A stretch of DNA of 64,000 nucleotides from Paenibacillus lacisoli. Its GTDB lineage: Bacteria > Bacillota > Bacilli > Paenibacillales > Paenibacillaceae. Numbering within the stretch: the stretch's first letter is position 1; every line of letters begins with the position of its first letter. The notes beneath the pieces were generated by a model. The model was not told the origin of the DNA, did not search any database, and worked only from the letters and a program-made list of their open reading frames with translations. Positions 33,900-42,771 of the stretch are shown piece by piece. The translations under genes were made by a program, and so were the position numbers. The stretch lies in the NCBI RefSeq assembly GCF_030580655.1, contig NZ_JAUQTB010000002.1, forward strand, positions 124,001 through 188,000. The letters run 5' to 3'.

Positions 33900-35003
33900 T
33901 CAAATCGTCACACTTTTGGCAACAACAAACGGATTTTTGACATCACCGACGAGTGTACGGTCCTGTGTCAGCTTCACGTCTTTGTCCAAAATGACATTGG
34001 CAATGAGGGCATTCTCCTCAATGACACATTTTTGCATGATGACTGAATTGATCACCCGGGCCCCTTTCTTCACTTCGACGCCCCTGAACAGGATGCTGTT
34101 CTCCACGCTTCCGGCAATTTTACAGCCATTGGCAATCAATGAGTTATCGACATTAGCCGTCTCACTGTATTTGGTTGGTGCCTCATATTTTATTTTCGTA
34201 TGAACAGGCTGATCTCTGAATAGCTCCATATAATTTTCTTGATTTAAAAGGGCCATACTGTTCTTATAGTAGCTTTCCACCGAATTGATGACAGCATGGT
34301 ATCCATTATATTCATATGCTGCGATCTTCAGGCCGCTTGGGTTACGCTGGATCGCATCACGGAAAAAATGATTTTCCCCGTGTGCAATGCAGCGTCTAAC
34401 CTGGTCTAGGTACAGCTGTTTATCCATAATAAACATTTCCATATATATATTATGATGATCGGTTTCATGATGAATATGGCTGACATAACCTTCCTCATTC
34501 ACATCCAGACGGGTGCAGGGCGCATGCTCCGGCTGCAGATTCTCCACTCTTGTATAAATGAGAGTCACGTCCGCCCCCTTCTCTTCGTGGTAGCGGTAGG
34601 CATCTCGGATATCAACCTTGTTCACATGCTGGGTACCGGCATGAACCAGCACCTCGCCGGATGAACGGCGGAAGAAATCGAGGTTGTTGTGAACATGCTG
34701 CAGATCACCTGCTGAAGGGTCTGTCGGATCATTCCAGTCTGGAGGAAGGACGAACAACCCGCCGGATTTACGGTCCAGGTCCCAGGGTTTGCCTTCACCC
34801 AGGTGATCCATCAGGGAGCGGTATTTGCGGCGTACGAACAAGGCAGTATCCAGGATCCCGGCATGCATCATGTTAGACAATGTAAAATCAATCAGGCGAT
34901 AGCGGCCCGCAAAGGGCACTGCGGCTCCGCAGCGGAAGTACGTCAGCTCCTTCAACTGATCCAATTCGTAGTCCAGATTAACAACACCTAATAATTTTTT
35001 CAT
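33900..35003 (-). CDS. glgD: GlgD, non-catalytic ADP-glucose pyrophosphorylase subunit
   Basis: A 367-residue homologue of GlgC that forms the hetero-oligomer with it in Firmicutes and raises its activity. The start MKKLLGVVNLDYELDQLKEL lacks the GGxGxRL nucleotide loop of GlgC, as expected of GlgD; the FRCGAAVPFAGRYRLIDFTL stretch follows. A left-handed beta-helix (about 250-365) closes it. GGAGGGGCAG precedes the ATG. Between glgC and glgP. Confidence 0.94.
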   Translation of the reverse strand: MKKLLGVVNLDYELDQLKELTYFRCGAAVPFAGRYRLIDFTLSNMMHAGILDTALFVRRKYRSLMDHLGEGKPWDLDRKSGGLFVLPPDWNDPTDPSAGDLQHVHNNLDFFRRSSGEVLVHAGTQHVNKVDIRDAYRYHEEKGADVTLIYTRVENLQPEHAPCTRLDVNEEGYVSHIHHETDHHNIYMEMFIMDKQLYLDQVRRCIAHGENHFFRDAIQRNPSGLKIAAYEYNGYHAVINSVESYYKNSMALLNQENYMELFRDQPVHTKIKYEAPTKYSETANVDNSLIANGCKIAGSVENSILFRGVEVKKGARVINSVIMQKCVIEENALIANVILDKDVKLTQDRTLVGDVKNPFVVAKSVTI

Positions 35004-35020
35004 AGCTGCCCCTCCGCTTT

Positions 35021-36181
35021 TCAGTTTGATTGTACACTTGCACGACCAATCGCCGAATCACTGTCGATCAGAACCACATCTTCACTGTCTCCTTCTGCCG
35101 GTCCAATCACAGTTCCATCCTCTATGACCATATTCTCGTTAATGATGGCACGGTGGATGCGGACATTCCGTCCGATCTTGACATTGGGCATGATGACAGA
35201 GTCCGTAATCACACTTCCCTCGCCGACTTCCACGCAATAGAACACGACAGAATGCCGGATCTCGCCATGAATAACACAGCCCTCATTGATAATACAGTTC
35301 TTCAGCTTCGCCTGAGGAGCGATATACTGTGCCGGCTGGTTCGGGCTGCGGGTGTATATCCGCCAGGACGGATCGTTCAGATTGAGCTCAGGCTCGTCGG
35401 ATAACAGGTCCATATTGGATTCCCACAGGCTGGTAATCGTTCCTACGTCCTTCCAGTATCCTTCAAAAGGATACGCATATAATGTTTTCTCGCTCTCCAG
35501 CATCCGCGGAATAATGTCTTTGCCAAAGTCAAAGGAGGTATCGTCATTAGATTCATTTTGCAGAAAATTGCGAAGAACCTCCCATTTGAACATATACACG
35601 CCCATAGATGCGAGCGTACTCTTCGGATGCTGCGGTTTTTCATCGAACTCATATATTTTCAGATCATCGTCCGTATTCAGCATGCCGAAGCGAGTTGCCT
35701 CTTCCAGCGTGACATGAATGACGGAGATGGTGCAGTCAGCATTTTTCTCCTTGTGATAGTCCAGCATCTTGTTGTAGTCCATCTTGTAGATATGATCACC
35801 TGACAAAATCAGCACATGCTCGGGGTTATACTGATCCAGGAAATTCAGATTACGGTAAATAGCATCCGCTGTCCCCTTATACCAGCTGCTGCCTTCTTCG
35901 CGTTCATGCGGAGGAAGCACATATACGCCTCCATCTTTGCGGTCCAGGTCCCAGTCACTGCCAACGCCGATATACGAATGCAGAACCATGGGCTCATATT
36001 GGGTCAGAACACCCACCGTATCAATGCCTGAATTAGCGCAGTTACTCAGTGGAAAATCAATAATCCGGTATGTACCGCCAAAATACACTGCCGGCTTGGC
36101 CAGTGTCCGCGTCAGGCCTTTTAAACGCTTACCCTGCCCTCCTGCTAGCAGCATGGCAACTACTTCTTTGTTCTTCATCAT
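35021..36181 (-). CDS. glgC: Glucose-1-phosphate adenylyltransferase
   Basis: A 386-residue enzyme that makes ADP-glucose for glycogen. [14 protein letters not shown] is the nucleotide loop, [19 protein letters not shown] the next signature, [11 protein letters not shown] the metal aspartate region, and the C-terminus is the beta helix. AAGGAGG precedes two adjacent ATG codons (36181 and 36178); I use the first. Upstream at 36223-36243 is a TGCTGAA/TTCAGCA dyad in the leader. First gene of glgC-glgD-glgP. Confidence 0.95.
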   Translation of the reverse strand: MMKNKEVVAMLLAGGQGKRLKGLTRTLAKPAVYFGGTYRIIDFPLSNCANSGIDTVGVLTQYEPMVLHSYIGVGSDWDLDRKDGGVYVLPPHEREEGSSWYKGTADAIYRNLNFLDQYNPEHVLILSGDHIYKMDYNKMLDYHKEKNADCTISVIHVTLEEATRFGMLNTDDDLKIYEFDEKPQHPKSTLASMGVYMFKWEVLRNFLQNESNDDTSFDFGKDIIPRMLESEKTLYAYPFEGYWKDVGTITSLWESNMDLLSDEPELNLNDPSWRIYTRSPNQPAQYIAPQAKLKNCIINEGCVIHGEIRHSVVFYCVEVGEGSVITDSVIMPNVKIGRNVRIHRAIINENMVIEDGTVIGPAEGDSEDVVLIDSDSAIGRASVQSN

Positions 36182-36222
36182 CAAGAACCTCCTTCGCCGC
36201 ATTTTTTAGTTCTACTTATCCT

Positions 36223-36243
36223 TGCTGAACTGCCCCTTCAGCA
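36223..36243 (-). promoter_or_regulatory. Inverted repeat in the glgC leader
   Basis: TGCTGAA and TTCAGCA arms with a seven-base loop, 42 bases upstream of the glgC ATG. It could be an operator or an RNA hairpin. The remaining stretch to 36496 holds the divergent promoter of the small gene and nothing else that I can support. Confidence 0.35.
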
Positions 36244-36414
36244 CATGGCACATATACATGAAAGACGTTGTCGTGTGACAGCACTGACTAAAGAGGATAT
36301 GACCAAGGTCTGTTAGTAAGAATTAAACGAGAAAAGGAATTCATAATCTGGAGAATTGCGGAATTTAACAGGAACATGAACTATACCGGAATGATTGAAC
36401 ACAGGGTCCTTCCG

Positions 36415-36438
36415 GTTCATTTTAGTGAGAAAGGGTAT
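36415..36438 (+). promoter_or_regulatory. Possible general-stress-type promoter before the 46-residue protein
   Basis: GTTCAT, twelve bases, GGGTAT. This resembles the sigma-B consensus GTTTAA-N12-14-GGGTAT with a perfect -10. Whether the organism has sigma-B is not known, so it is weak evidence. Confidence 0.25.
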
Positions 36439-36496
36439 TTGATAAGAGTAAGCAGCATGTCTGAAGTGCTATCCGATCAATGAGGAGGTAATTCTA

Positions 36497-36637
36497 ATGG
36501 ACAAGAAGAAAGTGTTATTCGCGGCTCTCGGCCTTGGAGCGACCTATCTGATGAAGAACAAGGACGCACGTCAAAAGGTCATGAACAGTGTAGGCTCCTT
36601 CACGAAGAACCTGTCATCCAAGCAAGCTGCAAAATAA
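36497..36637 (+). CDS. Small 46-residue protein with its own terminator
   Basis: A short gene. TGAGGAGGTAATTCTA places an ideal ribosome site before the ATG. The product begins MDKKKVLFAALGLGATYLMK, a short apolar helix like that of YtxH-type stress proteins, then a basic amphipathic tail rich in Lys, Ser and Ala. A good terminator follows 17 bases after the stop, so the transcription unit is complete. Role unknown. Confidence 0.72.
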   Translation: MDKKKVLFAALGLGATYLMKNKDARQKVMNSVGSFTKNLSSKQAAK

Positions 36638-36653
36638 GAAGATGATGGAACTG

Positions 36654-36677
36654 CCCCTCCTGGTGAGGGGTTTTTCT
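36654..36677 (+). terminator. Intrinsic terminator of the 46-residue gene
   Basis: CCCCTC and GAGGGG arms with a five-base loop, followed by TTTTTCT. Confidence 0.8.
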
Positions 36678-36822
36678 CTATACCCGGCGTTCTGATGTCA
36701 CCCCGCAGTCTGATAGAGTCTGATCCTGACAATGTTAATATATCTAACATAATTTAAGGAGTTGTCGGGATAAGTTCATTCTACCGCAAACCCCTTCATT
36801 TGCAAACTTCCACATTCACGTC

Positions 36823-36858
36823 AAAAGCCATGCCCTGCTGACGCAGATCATGGCTTTT
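36823..36858. terminator. Bidirectional terminator at the end of the MFS gene
   Basis: AAAAGCCATG and CATGGCTTTT arms with a 16-base loop; T-runs on both strands. It ends just before the MFS stop codon. Confidence 0.7.
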
Positions 36859-36861
36859 AGT

Positions 36862-38280
36862 TTAGGACGGAGTCACCGTTTTTTTATGCGTAAGGAACAG
36901 ACTCGGGATAAAGATTACCGCAAGAACAATAGCGGATACTAAAAATCCTGCATGGTAGCCTTCTAAACCATTAGCAATCGTAGGATGCAGACCTTGTACG
37001 AAAGATGCGACAATGGTTGCGATCAGGGCTGAACCAAAGCTTGAACCCAGATTTTCAATAATATTGATACCGACACCAGCTTCAGGTAGTTGTTTGCTGT
37101 CAATCCCTGTGTACGCGTCACTTGTTAACGGGATACTGATACCTCCTACACTGGCGCCACGGATGAACAATACGATGGAAATCCATATCATACTTGTTTG
37201 ATCGGTGATAAAGATAAGGGGTATAGATCCGAGAAGTGAAAGAACTACGCTGACCATAACCACGAACTTTGCACCAATCCTATCAATCATTTTTCCGATA
37301 AATGGACGGGTGACCAGCATCCCGATGCCTTGAGGAATTAGCGCGACTGCCGCTTCAACTGCCGTGAAGTGGCGGAAGTTCTGGAAGAACAAAGGAAGAA
37401 TTAACATCGGTCCCATCAGCGCAATATTCGCCAGGAACAAACCGATGCTGGATGCTGAGAAGCTCTTGTGAGTAAACAAATTCATAGGGAGAACGGTTTG
37501 ATTCTTTCGGATTCGATTATATACCAGGTAAATGACCGCTAAAATAAAGCCTATACCCACCCACAGGATAGTTTCCTCGTTGTTAAATGATGAATGATCC
37601 GCTGCTTTGGTAATTCCGTAGATCAATGCCGCACTCATGATAGACAGATTTAAGATTCCGAAGGCATCCAGTTTACTGTTTTTGTTGAACGGTTCAAAGT
37701 CAGGAACTGTTTTCATCATAAGGGGCGCTATAATCAAAACGATGAACACATTGATAAAGAAAATCCAATGCCAGGATGCACCTTGAACGATAAAGCCCCC
37801 GATTACCGGCCCCAAGATCGGTCCAAAGATCATAGGCGTGCTGACGATTGCCATTATCCTGCCCAGATTCTCCTGACCTGCTATTTTAACCAAAAGGGTA
37901 AACATCAGCGTTGTAATAACTCCCGCGCTGAATCCCTGCAGCAGACGGAATAAGATGAAGCTGGAAATGTCCCAACTCGCTCCGGCAAAAACAGAAGTGA
38001 TTCCAAAGGCAATAACTGCGCCTATGAATATTTTCTTACCGTTAAATTGGTTCATAAGCCATCCGGATACGGGAACTGCAGCCGCAAGGGCCAAAACATA
38101 ACCGGTAACGGCCCATTGAACGATAGCCAAGGTCGTATTGAAATCCTTAGTGAGTTTGTCAATGGCGATATTCACCATCGTAGAATCAAGCATGGGGGCA
38201 ATGGCCCCAAGTGCGATAGCCCAAGCTGCCATAAGCACTTCTTTCGGTAGTCCCGCTTCCTTTACATGTCTTTTTTTCAT
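36862..38280 (-). CDS. MFS multidrug efflux transporter (DHA2/EmrB type)
   Basis: A 472-residue protein with 14 predicted membrane helices. LDSTMVNIAIDKL in helix 1 is the DHA2 motif D1, WAVTGYVLALAAAVPVSGWL helix 2, and RLLQGFSAG and GPILGPVIGG (motif C of drug/proton antiporters) follow. Such pumps export drugs or disinfectants with proton exchange. AGAGGAGAG precedes the ATG. A MarR gene lies upstream, and two identical operator-like dyads cover the promoter between them. The region is more AT-rich than its surroundings, possibly acquired. Confidence 0.9.
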   Translation of the reverse strand: MKKRHVKEAGLPKEVLMAAWAIALGAIAPMLDSTMVNIAIDKLTKDFNTTLAIVQWAVTGYVLALAAAVPVSGWLMNQFNGKKIFIGAVIAFGITSVFAGASWDISSFILFRLLQGFSAGVITTLMFTLLVKIAGQENLGRIMAIVSTPMIFGPILGPVIGGFIVQGASWHWIFFINVFIVLIIAPLMMKTVPDFEPFNKNSKLDAFGILNLSIMSAALIYGITKAADHSSFNNEETILWVGIGFILAVIYLVYNRIRKNQTVLPMNLFTHKSFSASSIGLFLANIALMGPMLILPLFFQNFRHFTAVEAAVALIPQGIGMLVTRPFIGKMIDRIGAKFVVMVSVVLSLLGSIPLIFITDQTSMIWISIVLFIRGASVGGISIPLTSDAYTGIDSKQLPEAGVGINIIENLGSSFGSALIATIVASFVQGLHPTIANGLEGYHAGFLVSAIVLAVIFIPSLFLTHKKTVTPS

Positions 38281-38306
38281 GGTACTCTCCTCTTTTGAAG
38301 CTGATA

Positions 38307-38359
38307 TTTTGTTTCCTTGTCAACAAAAATATCATTATTTTGTTTCCTTGTCAACAAAA
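38307..38359 (-). promoter_or_regulatory. Twin MarR-type operators over the MFS promoter
   Basis: Two identical 22-base dyads (38307-38328 and 38338-38359), each TTTTGTT-N8-AACAAAA, 31 bases apart, so on one face of the helix. Each contains TTGACA on the minus strand. The upstream copy serves as -35, with a TATTTT 17 bases on; the other copy covers the region just downstream of the start of transcription. A repressor bound here would block the MFS gene. The MarR protein upstream is the likely binder (inference). Confidence 0.7.
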
Positions 38360-38369
38360 TTTTAACCAT

Positions 38370-38405
38370 AAAAATGCAGCCCTGATCTCCATAGAGTTCG
38401 GCTGC
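38370..38405 (-). terminator. Intrinsic terminator of the MarR gene
   Basis: GCAGCC and GGCTGC arms with an 18-base loop, followed on the minus strand by ATTTTTAT. Confidence 0.62.
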
Positions 38406-38426
38406 TTATCATGTCATTCTCATTAT

Positions 38427-38903
38427 TCATTTTTCCAGTTTGATGTCTACACCCTGTTTTCTAATTTCTTCATCCAAGTGCCTGCTGTACCTTTGAATAA
38501 AGCGAAGCATATTGTCGTATTGTTCTTCGGTGACCTGCTCAAAAACGACCTGATCCCTCTCCTGGAATTCTTTGTCCAGCTCCGAGTGAACCTTGTCAAC
38601 TGCTTCTCCTTGCTCAGTAAGTCTGAAATAGATTTCTTTTTTGTTATCCGGTTTCTGGTAACTTTCAATAAGTCCCTTTTCTATTAACTTCTTAGTAAGC
38701 TTACTGATGGCACTTCTAGTCATATAAAAGGCTTCTGCAAGTTTGGTCACGTTGGAATCTGCATTTCTTCCAATATATTCGATACAATGGACTTCAGAAG
38801 GTTTATAACCCTTAAGCCCCTCTTCCAACTTCATCTTGTTAAGCCAAACCATCTTGTTAAACAAGTCTCTGAAATCATTTAATACCTGGTCTTTTTTGTT
38901 CAT
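38427..38903 (-). CDS. MarR-family repressor
   Basis: A 158-residue winged-helix regulator. NVTKLAEAFYMTRSAISKLT is the recognition helix region, LIEKGLIES leads to the wing, and DNKKEIYFRLTEQGE forms it. A charged C-terminal dimer helix follows. GGAGGAACG precedes the ATG at 38903. It is the gene just upstream of the MFS pump on the same strand, separated by a terminator and by the twin dyads, which supports repression of the pump with relief by a drug-like ligand. The ligand is unknown. Confidence 0.88.
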   Translation of the reverse strand: MNKKDQVLNDFRDLFNKMVWLNKMKLEEGLKGYKPSEVHCIEYIGRNADSNVTKLAEAFYMTRSAISKLTKKLIEKGLIESYQKPDNKKEIYFRLTEQGEAVDKVHSELDKEFQERDQVVFEQVTEEQYDNMLRFIQRYSRHLDEEIRKQGVDIKLEK

Positions 38904-38978
38904 GAACGTTCCTCCTGTCCCTTGGTGCATCATATTAATAATGACATATTCAAGATCATTTGGACAGTATTACACATT

Positions 38979-39021
38979 AATAGGGTTTTGAAACGTCAAT
39001 TATTCGTTTCAAAACCCTATT
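38979..39021. repeat. 17-bp perfect inverted repeat
   Basis: AATAGGGTTTTGAAACG and its exact complement with a nine-base loop, between pepF and the MarR gene. As an RNA hairpin it would be very stable but lacks a U-tract, so it may be a non-canonical terminator or 3'-end stabiliser for pepF, or a mobile-repeat relic. Confidence 0.6.
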
Positions 39022-39033
39022 GATCATTACGAA

Positions 39034-40836
39034 TTACTCATATAAGGAAACAAGCTCATCGACCAGCGAGCCTACGTAAGCAACAGCCTCGCGGATCGGC
39101 TGCGGATCAGACATATCCACGCCAGCCTGTTTCATCAGATCCAGCGGACTCAGACTGCCGCCTGCCTTCAGCACCGTCAGCCAGCGGTCGATCGCAGGCT
39201 GGCCTTCTTTGCGGATAGACTGCGCTACTGCAGTCGAAGCAGTAAGACCTGCCGCATAAGTATAAGGATACAATCCCATATAGTAATGAGGCTGTCTCAT
39301 CCAGGTCAGCTTCGCCGCTTCATCCAGTACCAGTTCATCTCCCCAGAAGGAGGATAAGATCTCGCCCTTAAGTTCAGAGAGCTTCTGAGCCGTAATCGGT
39401 ACGTCCTTCTCTGCCAGACTGTACACACGCCGCTGCAGCTCGCCTTCCAGCAGATGGGTCACAAAGTTGTGATAGTACGTATTCAGCAGCTGCAGAATCA
39501 CCCAACGGCGCATCCGCGGATCCTCAGACTGAGCCAGCAGATAATCCGCCAGAATCAGTTCGTTTAAAGTGGAAGGAGCCTCAATAAAGTAGGTTGAAGG
39601 CCGTGAGTTCACAATCTTCTGATAACGGGCCCCCAGCATCAAGTGGCCTGCATGACCTACTTCATGTGCTAATGTGAAAGCCCCGCGCATGTTGTTCGCC
39701 CATGAAATCAAAATATAGGAATGCATGCCATAAGTGGTGGAACAGAATGCACCCGTAGATTTACCGATGTTCTCTGCATAGTCCACCCAGCGGTCCTGGA
39801 ACGCGTGCTGAACAATCTCGCTGTATTCCGGACCCATAACAGCCAGCGCCTTCTCAATGGTACTGCAGGCTTCTTCATATGTAACTTCAGGGTTAAAGTC
39901 CGGATCCAGTGGTGCTTTCAGATCACAAAAATACAGCTCTTCCAGACCGAGCTCACGCTTCTTCAATGCCGCCAGCTTGCGCATATGGGGAGCCAGCTCC
40001 TGCTGAATGATGTCCAGAATATTGCTATACATGCCTGTGGTTACCTGCTGCGGCTGCAGCAGCATCTCGGTCACGGATTCATAGCCGCGCAGCCGGGACA
40101 TAACAACCTGCTTCTTGACCTCTGTAGCATAAGCCTCAGCAATTATATTACGGTACTTATGCAGCGTCCGTCCAAAAGAAGCAAAGGAAGCCCGCCGAAG
40201 CTCCGTATCCGGTGAAATTTCGTGGCTGTTCTCATATTGGGAGAACGATACCGGGGCCGGATTCCCTTCACCATCGACCACCTCATCGAACGTCATATCA
40301 GAGAGCTTGCCCCGCTGATAAATACGGTAGGGAGAGCCGAATACCTCTCCTAATGAAGCGAGCACACTCTCTGTTTCCGGGCTGAGCCGGTGCGCTTTAT
40401 TCTGAAGCAGAAGACCGAGAAATCTCTTATAATCGGCCAATCCCTCTTCCTCCTCCAGATAGGACTCCATTGTCCCGTCCGGCAGGGAGAGAATTTCAGA
40501 ATGGATAAAAGATAATGAAGACGCTATTCCGGACAGTACATCACCTGCACGGGCGGATACCATCAAATTCTCTGGATTTGTGCTGTCTTCGGATTGTCTC
40601 AGATTGGCATAGCTTGCTGCCTTGCCAATCCGCTCCTGCAGGGAACCCTGCTCCTCTAGCAGTTCCAGCAATACATGTGAACCATCGCCCAGCCTACCTT
40701 GAAAGCGCAGCAGCTTGGCAGCATCCTCCTGTACGGCCTGCAATTCCTTCTCCCACGCTTCCTTGCTTGTGAAGAGATCATTCAGATTCCAGGTTGAAGC
40801 CTCTGTTACTTCAGAACGGTTTAATAGCTTAGCCAT
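39034..40836 (-). CDS. pepF: Oligoendopeptidase F
   Basis: A 600-residue M3B zinc metallopeptidase that degrades oligopeptides in the cytoplasm. LAHEVGHAGHL supplies the HExxH zinc site, and SRPSTYFIEAPSTLNE the third ligand glutamate; YTYAAGLTASTAVAQSI is the conserved tail segment. AAGGAGGAG precedes the ATG. Full length and intact. It is the second M3 enzyme in the window, closer to PepF than the one at 15385-17079. Confidence 0.95.
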   Translation of the reverse strand: MAKLLNRSEVTEASTWNLNDLFTSKEAWEKELQAVQEDAAKLLRFQGRLGDGSHVLLELLEEQGSLQERIGKAASYANLRQSEDSTNPENLMVSARAGDVLSGIASSLSFIHSEILSLPDGTMESYLEEEEGLADYKRFLGLLLQNKAHRLSPETESVLASLGEVFGSPYRIYQRGKLSDMTFDEVVDGEGNPAPVSFSQYENSHEISPDTELRRASFASFGRTLHKYRNIIAEAYATEVKKQVVMSRLRGYESVTEMLLQPQQVTTGMYSNILDIIQQELAPHMRKLAALKKRELGLEELYFCDLKAPLDPDFNPEVTYEEACSTIEKALAVMGPEYSEIVQHAFQDRWVDYAENIGKSTGAFCSTTYGMHSYILISWANNMRGAFTLAHEVGHAGHLMLGARYQKIVNSRPSTYFIEAPSTLNELILADYLLAQSEDPRMRRWVILQLLNTYYHNFVTHLLEGELQRRVYSLAEKDVPITAQKLSELKGEILSSFWGDELVLDEAAKLTWMRQPHYYMGLYPYTYAAGLTASTAVAQSIRKEGQPAIDRWLTVLKAGGSLSPLDLMKQAGVDMSDPQPIREAVAYVGSLVDELVSLYE

Positions 40837-40964
40837 TCGAACTCCTCCTTTGGTTATCTGCCAAAATGGTTAAAACCTCTGTGCCACATTAAAAATTAAT
40901 TATCAATAAAATTATTTTAACATAATCATCTCTTTTTGTAACAAGTACCTAAAAATAAACATAA

Positions 40965-40996
40965 CAAAAGCCGGATAGCGCAGCTACCGGCTTTTG
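40965..40996. terminator. Intrinsic terminator of the secreted hypothetical gene
   Basis: CAAAAGCCGG and CCGGCTTTTG arms, 12-base loop; T-run present on the minus strand after the stem. Confidence 0.65.
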
Positions 40997-41007
40997 TGAC
41001 TTCAAGC

Positions 41008-41532
41008 TTATGGAATATACTGCTGAACGATCTCAGTCACAACCCCATTCTCAATGGTGAGATGATATGGAAATTGGCTTAAATCCAGAACAGCTGTTTT
41101 GTGATAGGCTGCCTCAAACTGTGCGAGTGAAATGACTTCATTCCATTTGACATCCACATCTTCTACCTTGCCCGTATGGTCAAAAATCTGCATTAGCACC
41201 TTGGCGTCCGGTGCAACTTTAATCTTATCATGATCCTGTGCCGTATTGACAATATAGTAACCATCTGGTGCTCCATCCAGTTCATTATCAGGTTCATTCT
41301 CCTTGAATGCCTTGTCTGCAGCTGCCCCTTCGTACCATTGAATAGGATCTTTGTCTATGTAGAGTTCTCCGTTGTCCTGGATCAACTGATTAATGAAAAC
41401 AGTCTGATGCTCGGCTGTTGTCTGAACAGCGGCTGTTTTGCCGGGCTCTTCACCTTGTGCAGTTGCCACAGAAGCAGTCATAAGGGCGATTAATAATGTA
41501 AAGAGTGTCAGTTTCCATGTTGTTTTGATCAT
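41008..41532 (-). CDS. Secreted protein of unknown function
   Basis: A 174-residue protein with a signal peptide (residues 1-25, ending SVATAQ). The mature part is acidic, with several predicted strands: YYIVNTAQDHDKIKVAPDAK and YHLTIENGVVTEIVQQYIP at the end. No family identified. GGGGAGAGATGG precedes the ATG. The 288 bases upstream to the NlpC gene hold nothing else that I recognise. Confidence 0.75.
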   Translation of the reverse strand: MIKTTWKLTLFTLLIALMTASVATAQGEEPGKTAAVQTTAEHQTVFINQLIQDNGELYIDKDPIQWYEGAAADKAFKENEPDNELDGAPDGYYIVNTAQDHDKIKVAPDAKVLMQIFDHTGKVEDVDVKWNEVISLAQFEAAYHKTAVLDLSQFPYHLTIENGVVTEIVQQYIP

Positions 41533-41820
41533 AATCCATCTCTCCCCTGCCGAGTTTTACCTGTAACATCGCTTAATAAGTCATTACCCTGTATATATCA
41601 GACCTAACCTGATTTACAGATGAAAAAACGATAAAATTATGCGTCAGCATCTCTGCTGCTTATAGTCCAACTATAAATGAAAAACCGCAGGAAAGGGTTT
41701 CAGTAATGTAAATAACTTGCAATCATTTGTTAAGAACTGCGTTAAAAAAAGGCAGAATATTAACTCTCAGAATACACACACTGTTACCAACATCTTATCC
41801 AAAACGGAGAGTGCCTGATT

Positions 41821-42771
41821 ATGAGAAAAAAAATAACTGCAACACTGATTGTAAGTCTGATGAGTACGATGCCTTTATTGATTAACGGATGCAGCGGTAC
41901 ATCCAAGCAGCATAACACTGCGATGCCGCCGCCGCAGAATCGTCTCGAGACCCGTTCTTCCCAGCATTTGACCATGCAGTCACAAACACCGACTTACAGC
42001 GGACTTGTCCCTCTTTCCAAGGCTTTCCGTTCGTTAGGACTCCGCTATGAGGAGCATCAGGGTACCGCTAAAGCCGGTTACACAGATGCCGCTTATGAAT
42101 GCAAGGCCGGATCATTACAGGCCAAAGCAGGCGGCCGGGAAATCAGACTTCCGGAAGCACCTGTTCAATCCGGTAATGAACTGATGATGTCTGAGGCTTC
42201 ACTTGAACAACTGCTGGAGCGTCCTGTGCACTGGAATATGGCAACAGGCACCCTTGAATCCGGAGAAGTACGCGGCGGACCTGTCGAGCCGGCACCGAGC
42301 CAGGCTGAACCGAAGCAGCCTCATTCTGGGAGAGAGTCAGCAGAAGCAGTGCCTTCACGCCCGTACCATGCAACGAATAATACAGATCGCTCTGCACTGG
42401 TTGATTATGCCAAAAAATTCATGGGTACTCCGTATGATTTTGGCGCCGGCAGTTATGAGAAAGATGGCACCTTCGACTGTTCCTCATTTACCCAGCATGT
42501 TTTCTCACATTTTAATATTGATCTCCCGCGGATCGCGCGTGAACAGGCGGGTGTGGGAAGTAAAGTGTCCAGGAATCAGCTGCAGCCTGGAGATCTGATT
42601 TTCTTTACAGTACCCGGTCGTTTTCAGAATGACCGCATACCTGGGCATGTTGGTATCTATATGGGGAACGGGAAGTTTATTCATACCTGGGGAGAGCCTG
42701 GGGTTACGGTCAACGATTTGGACACCGGATATTGGCACGGCAAAATACTGTCTATGCGGGATGTCATTTAA
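41821..42771 (+). CDS. NlpC/P60 (C40) peptidase lipoprotein
   Basis: A 316-residue lipoprotein. The lipobox LLINGC puts the lipid on Cys24. A CuAO-N-like segment (about 60-145) precedes a proline-rich linker. Residues about 195-316 form the NlpC/P60 domain with Cys220 (FDCSS), His276 (GHVGIY) and His288 (FIHTW). It cleaves peptidoglycan stem peptides, probably between D-Glu and the diamino acid. GGAGAGTG precedes the ATG. The stop codon touches that of the convergent response regulator. Confidence 0.92.
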   Translation: MRKKITATLIVSLMSTMPLLINGCSGTSKQHNTAMPPPQNRLETRSSQHLTMQSQTPTYSGLVPLSKAFRSLGLRYEEHQGTAKAGYTDAAYECKAGSLQAKAGGREIRLPEAPVQSGNELMMSEASLEQLLERPVHWNMATGTLESGEVRGGPVEPAPSQAEPKQPHSGRESAEAVPSRPYHATNNTDRSALVDYAKKFMGTPYDFGAGSYEKDGTFDCSSFTQHVFSHFNIDLPRIAREQAGVGSKVSRNQLQPGDLIFFTVPGRFQNDRIPGHVGIYMGNGKFIHTWGEPGVTVNDLDTGYWHGKILSMRDVI

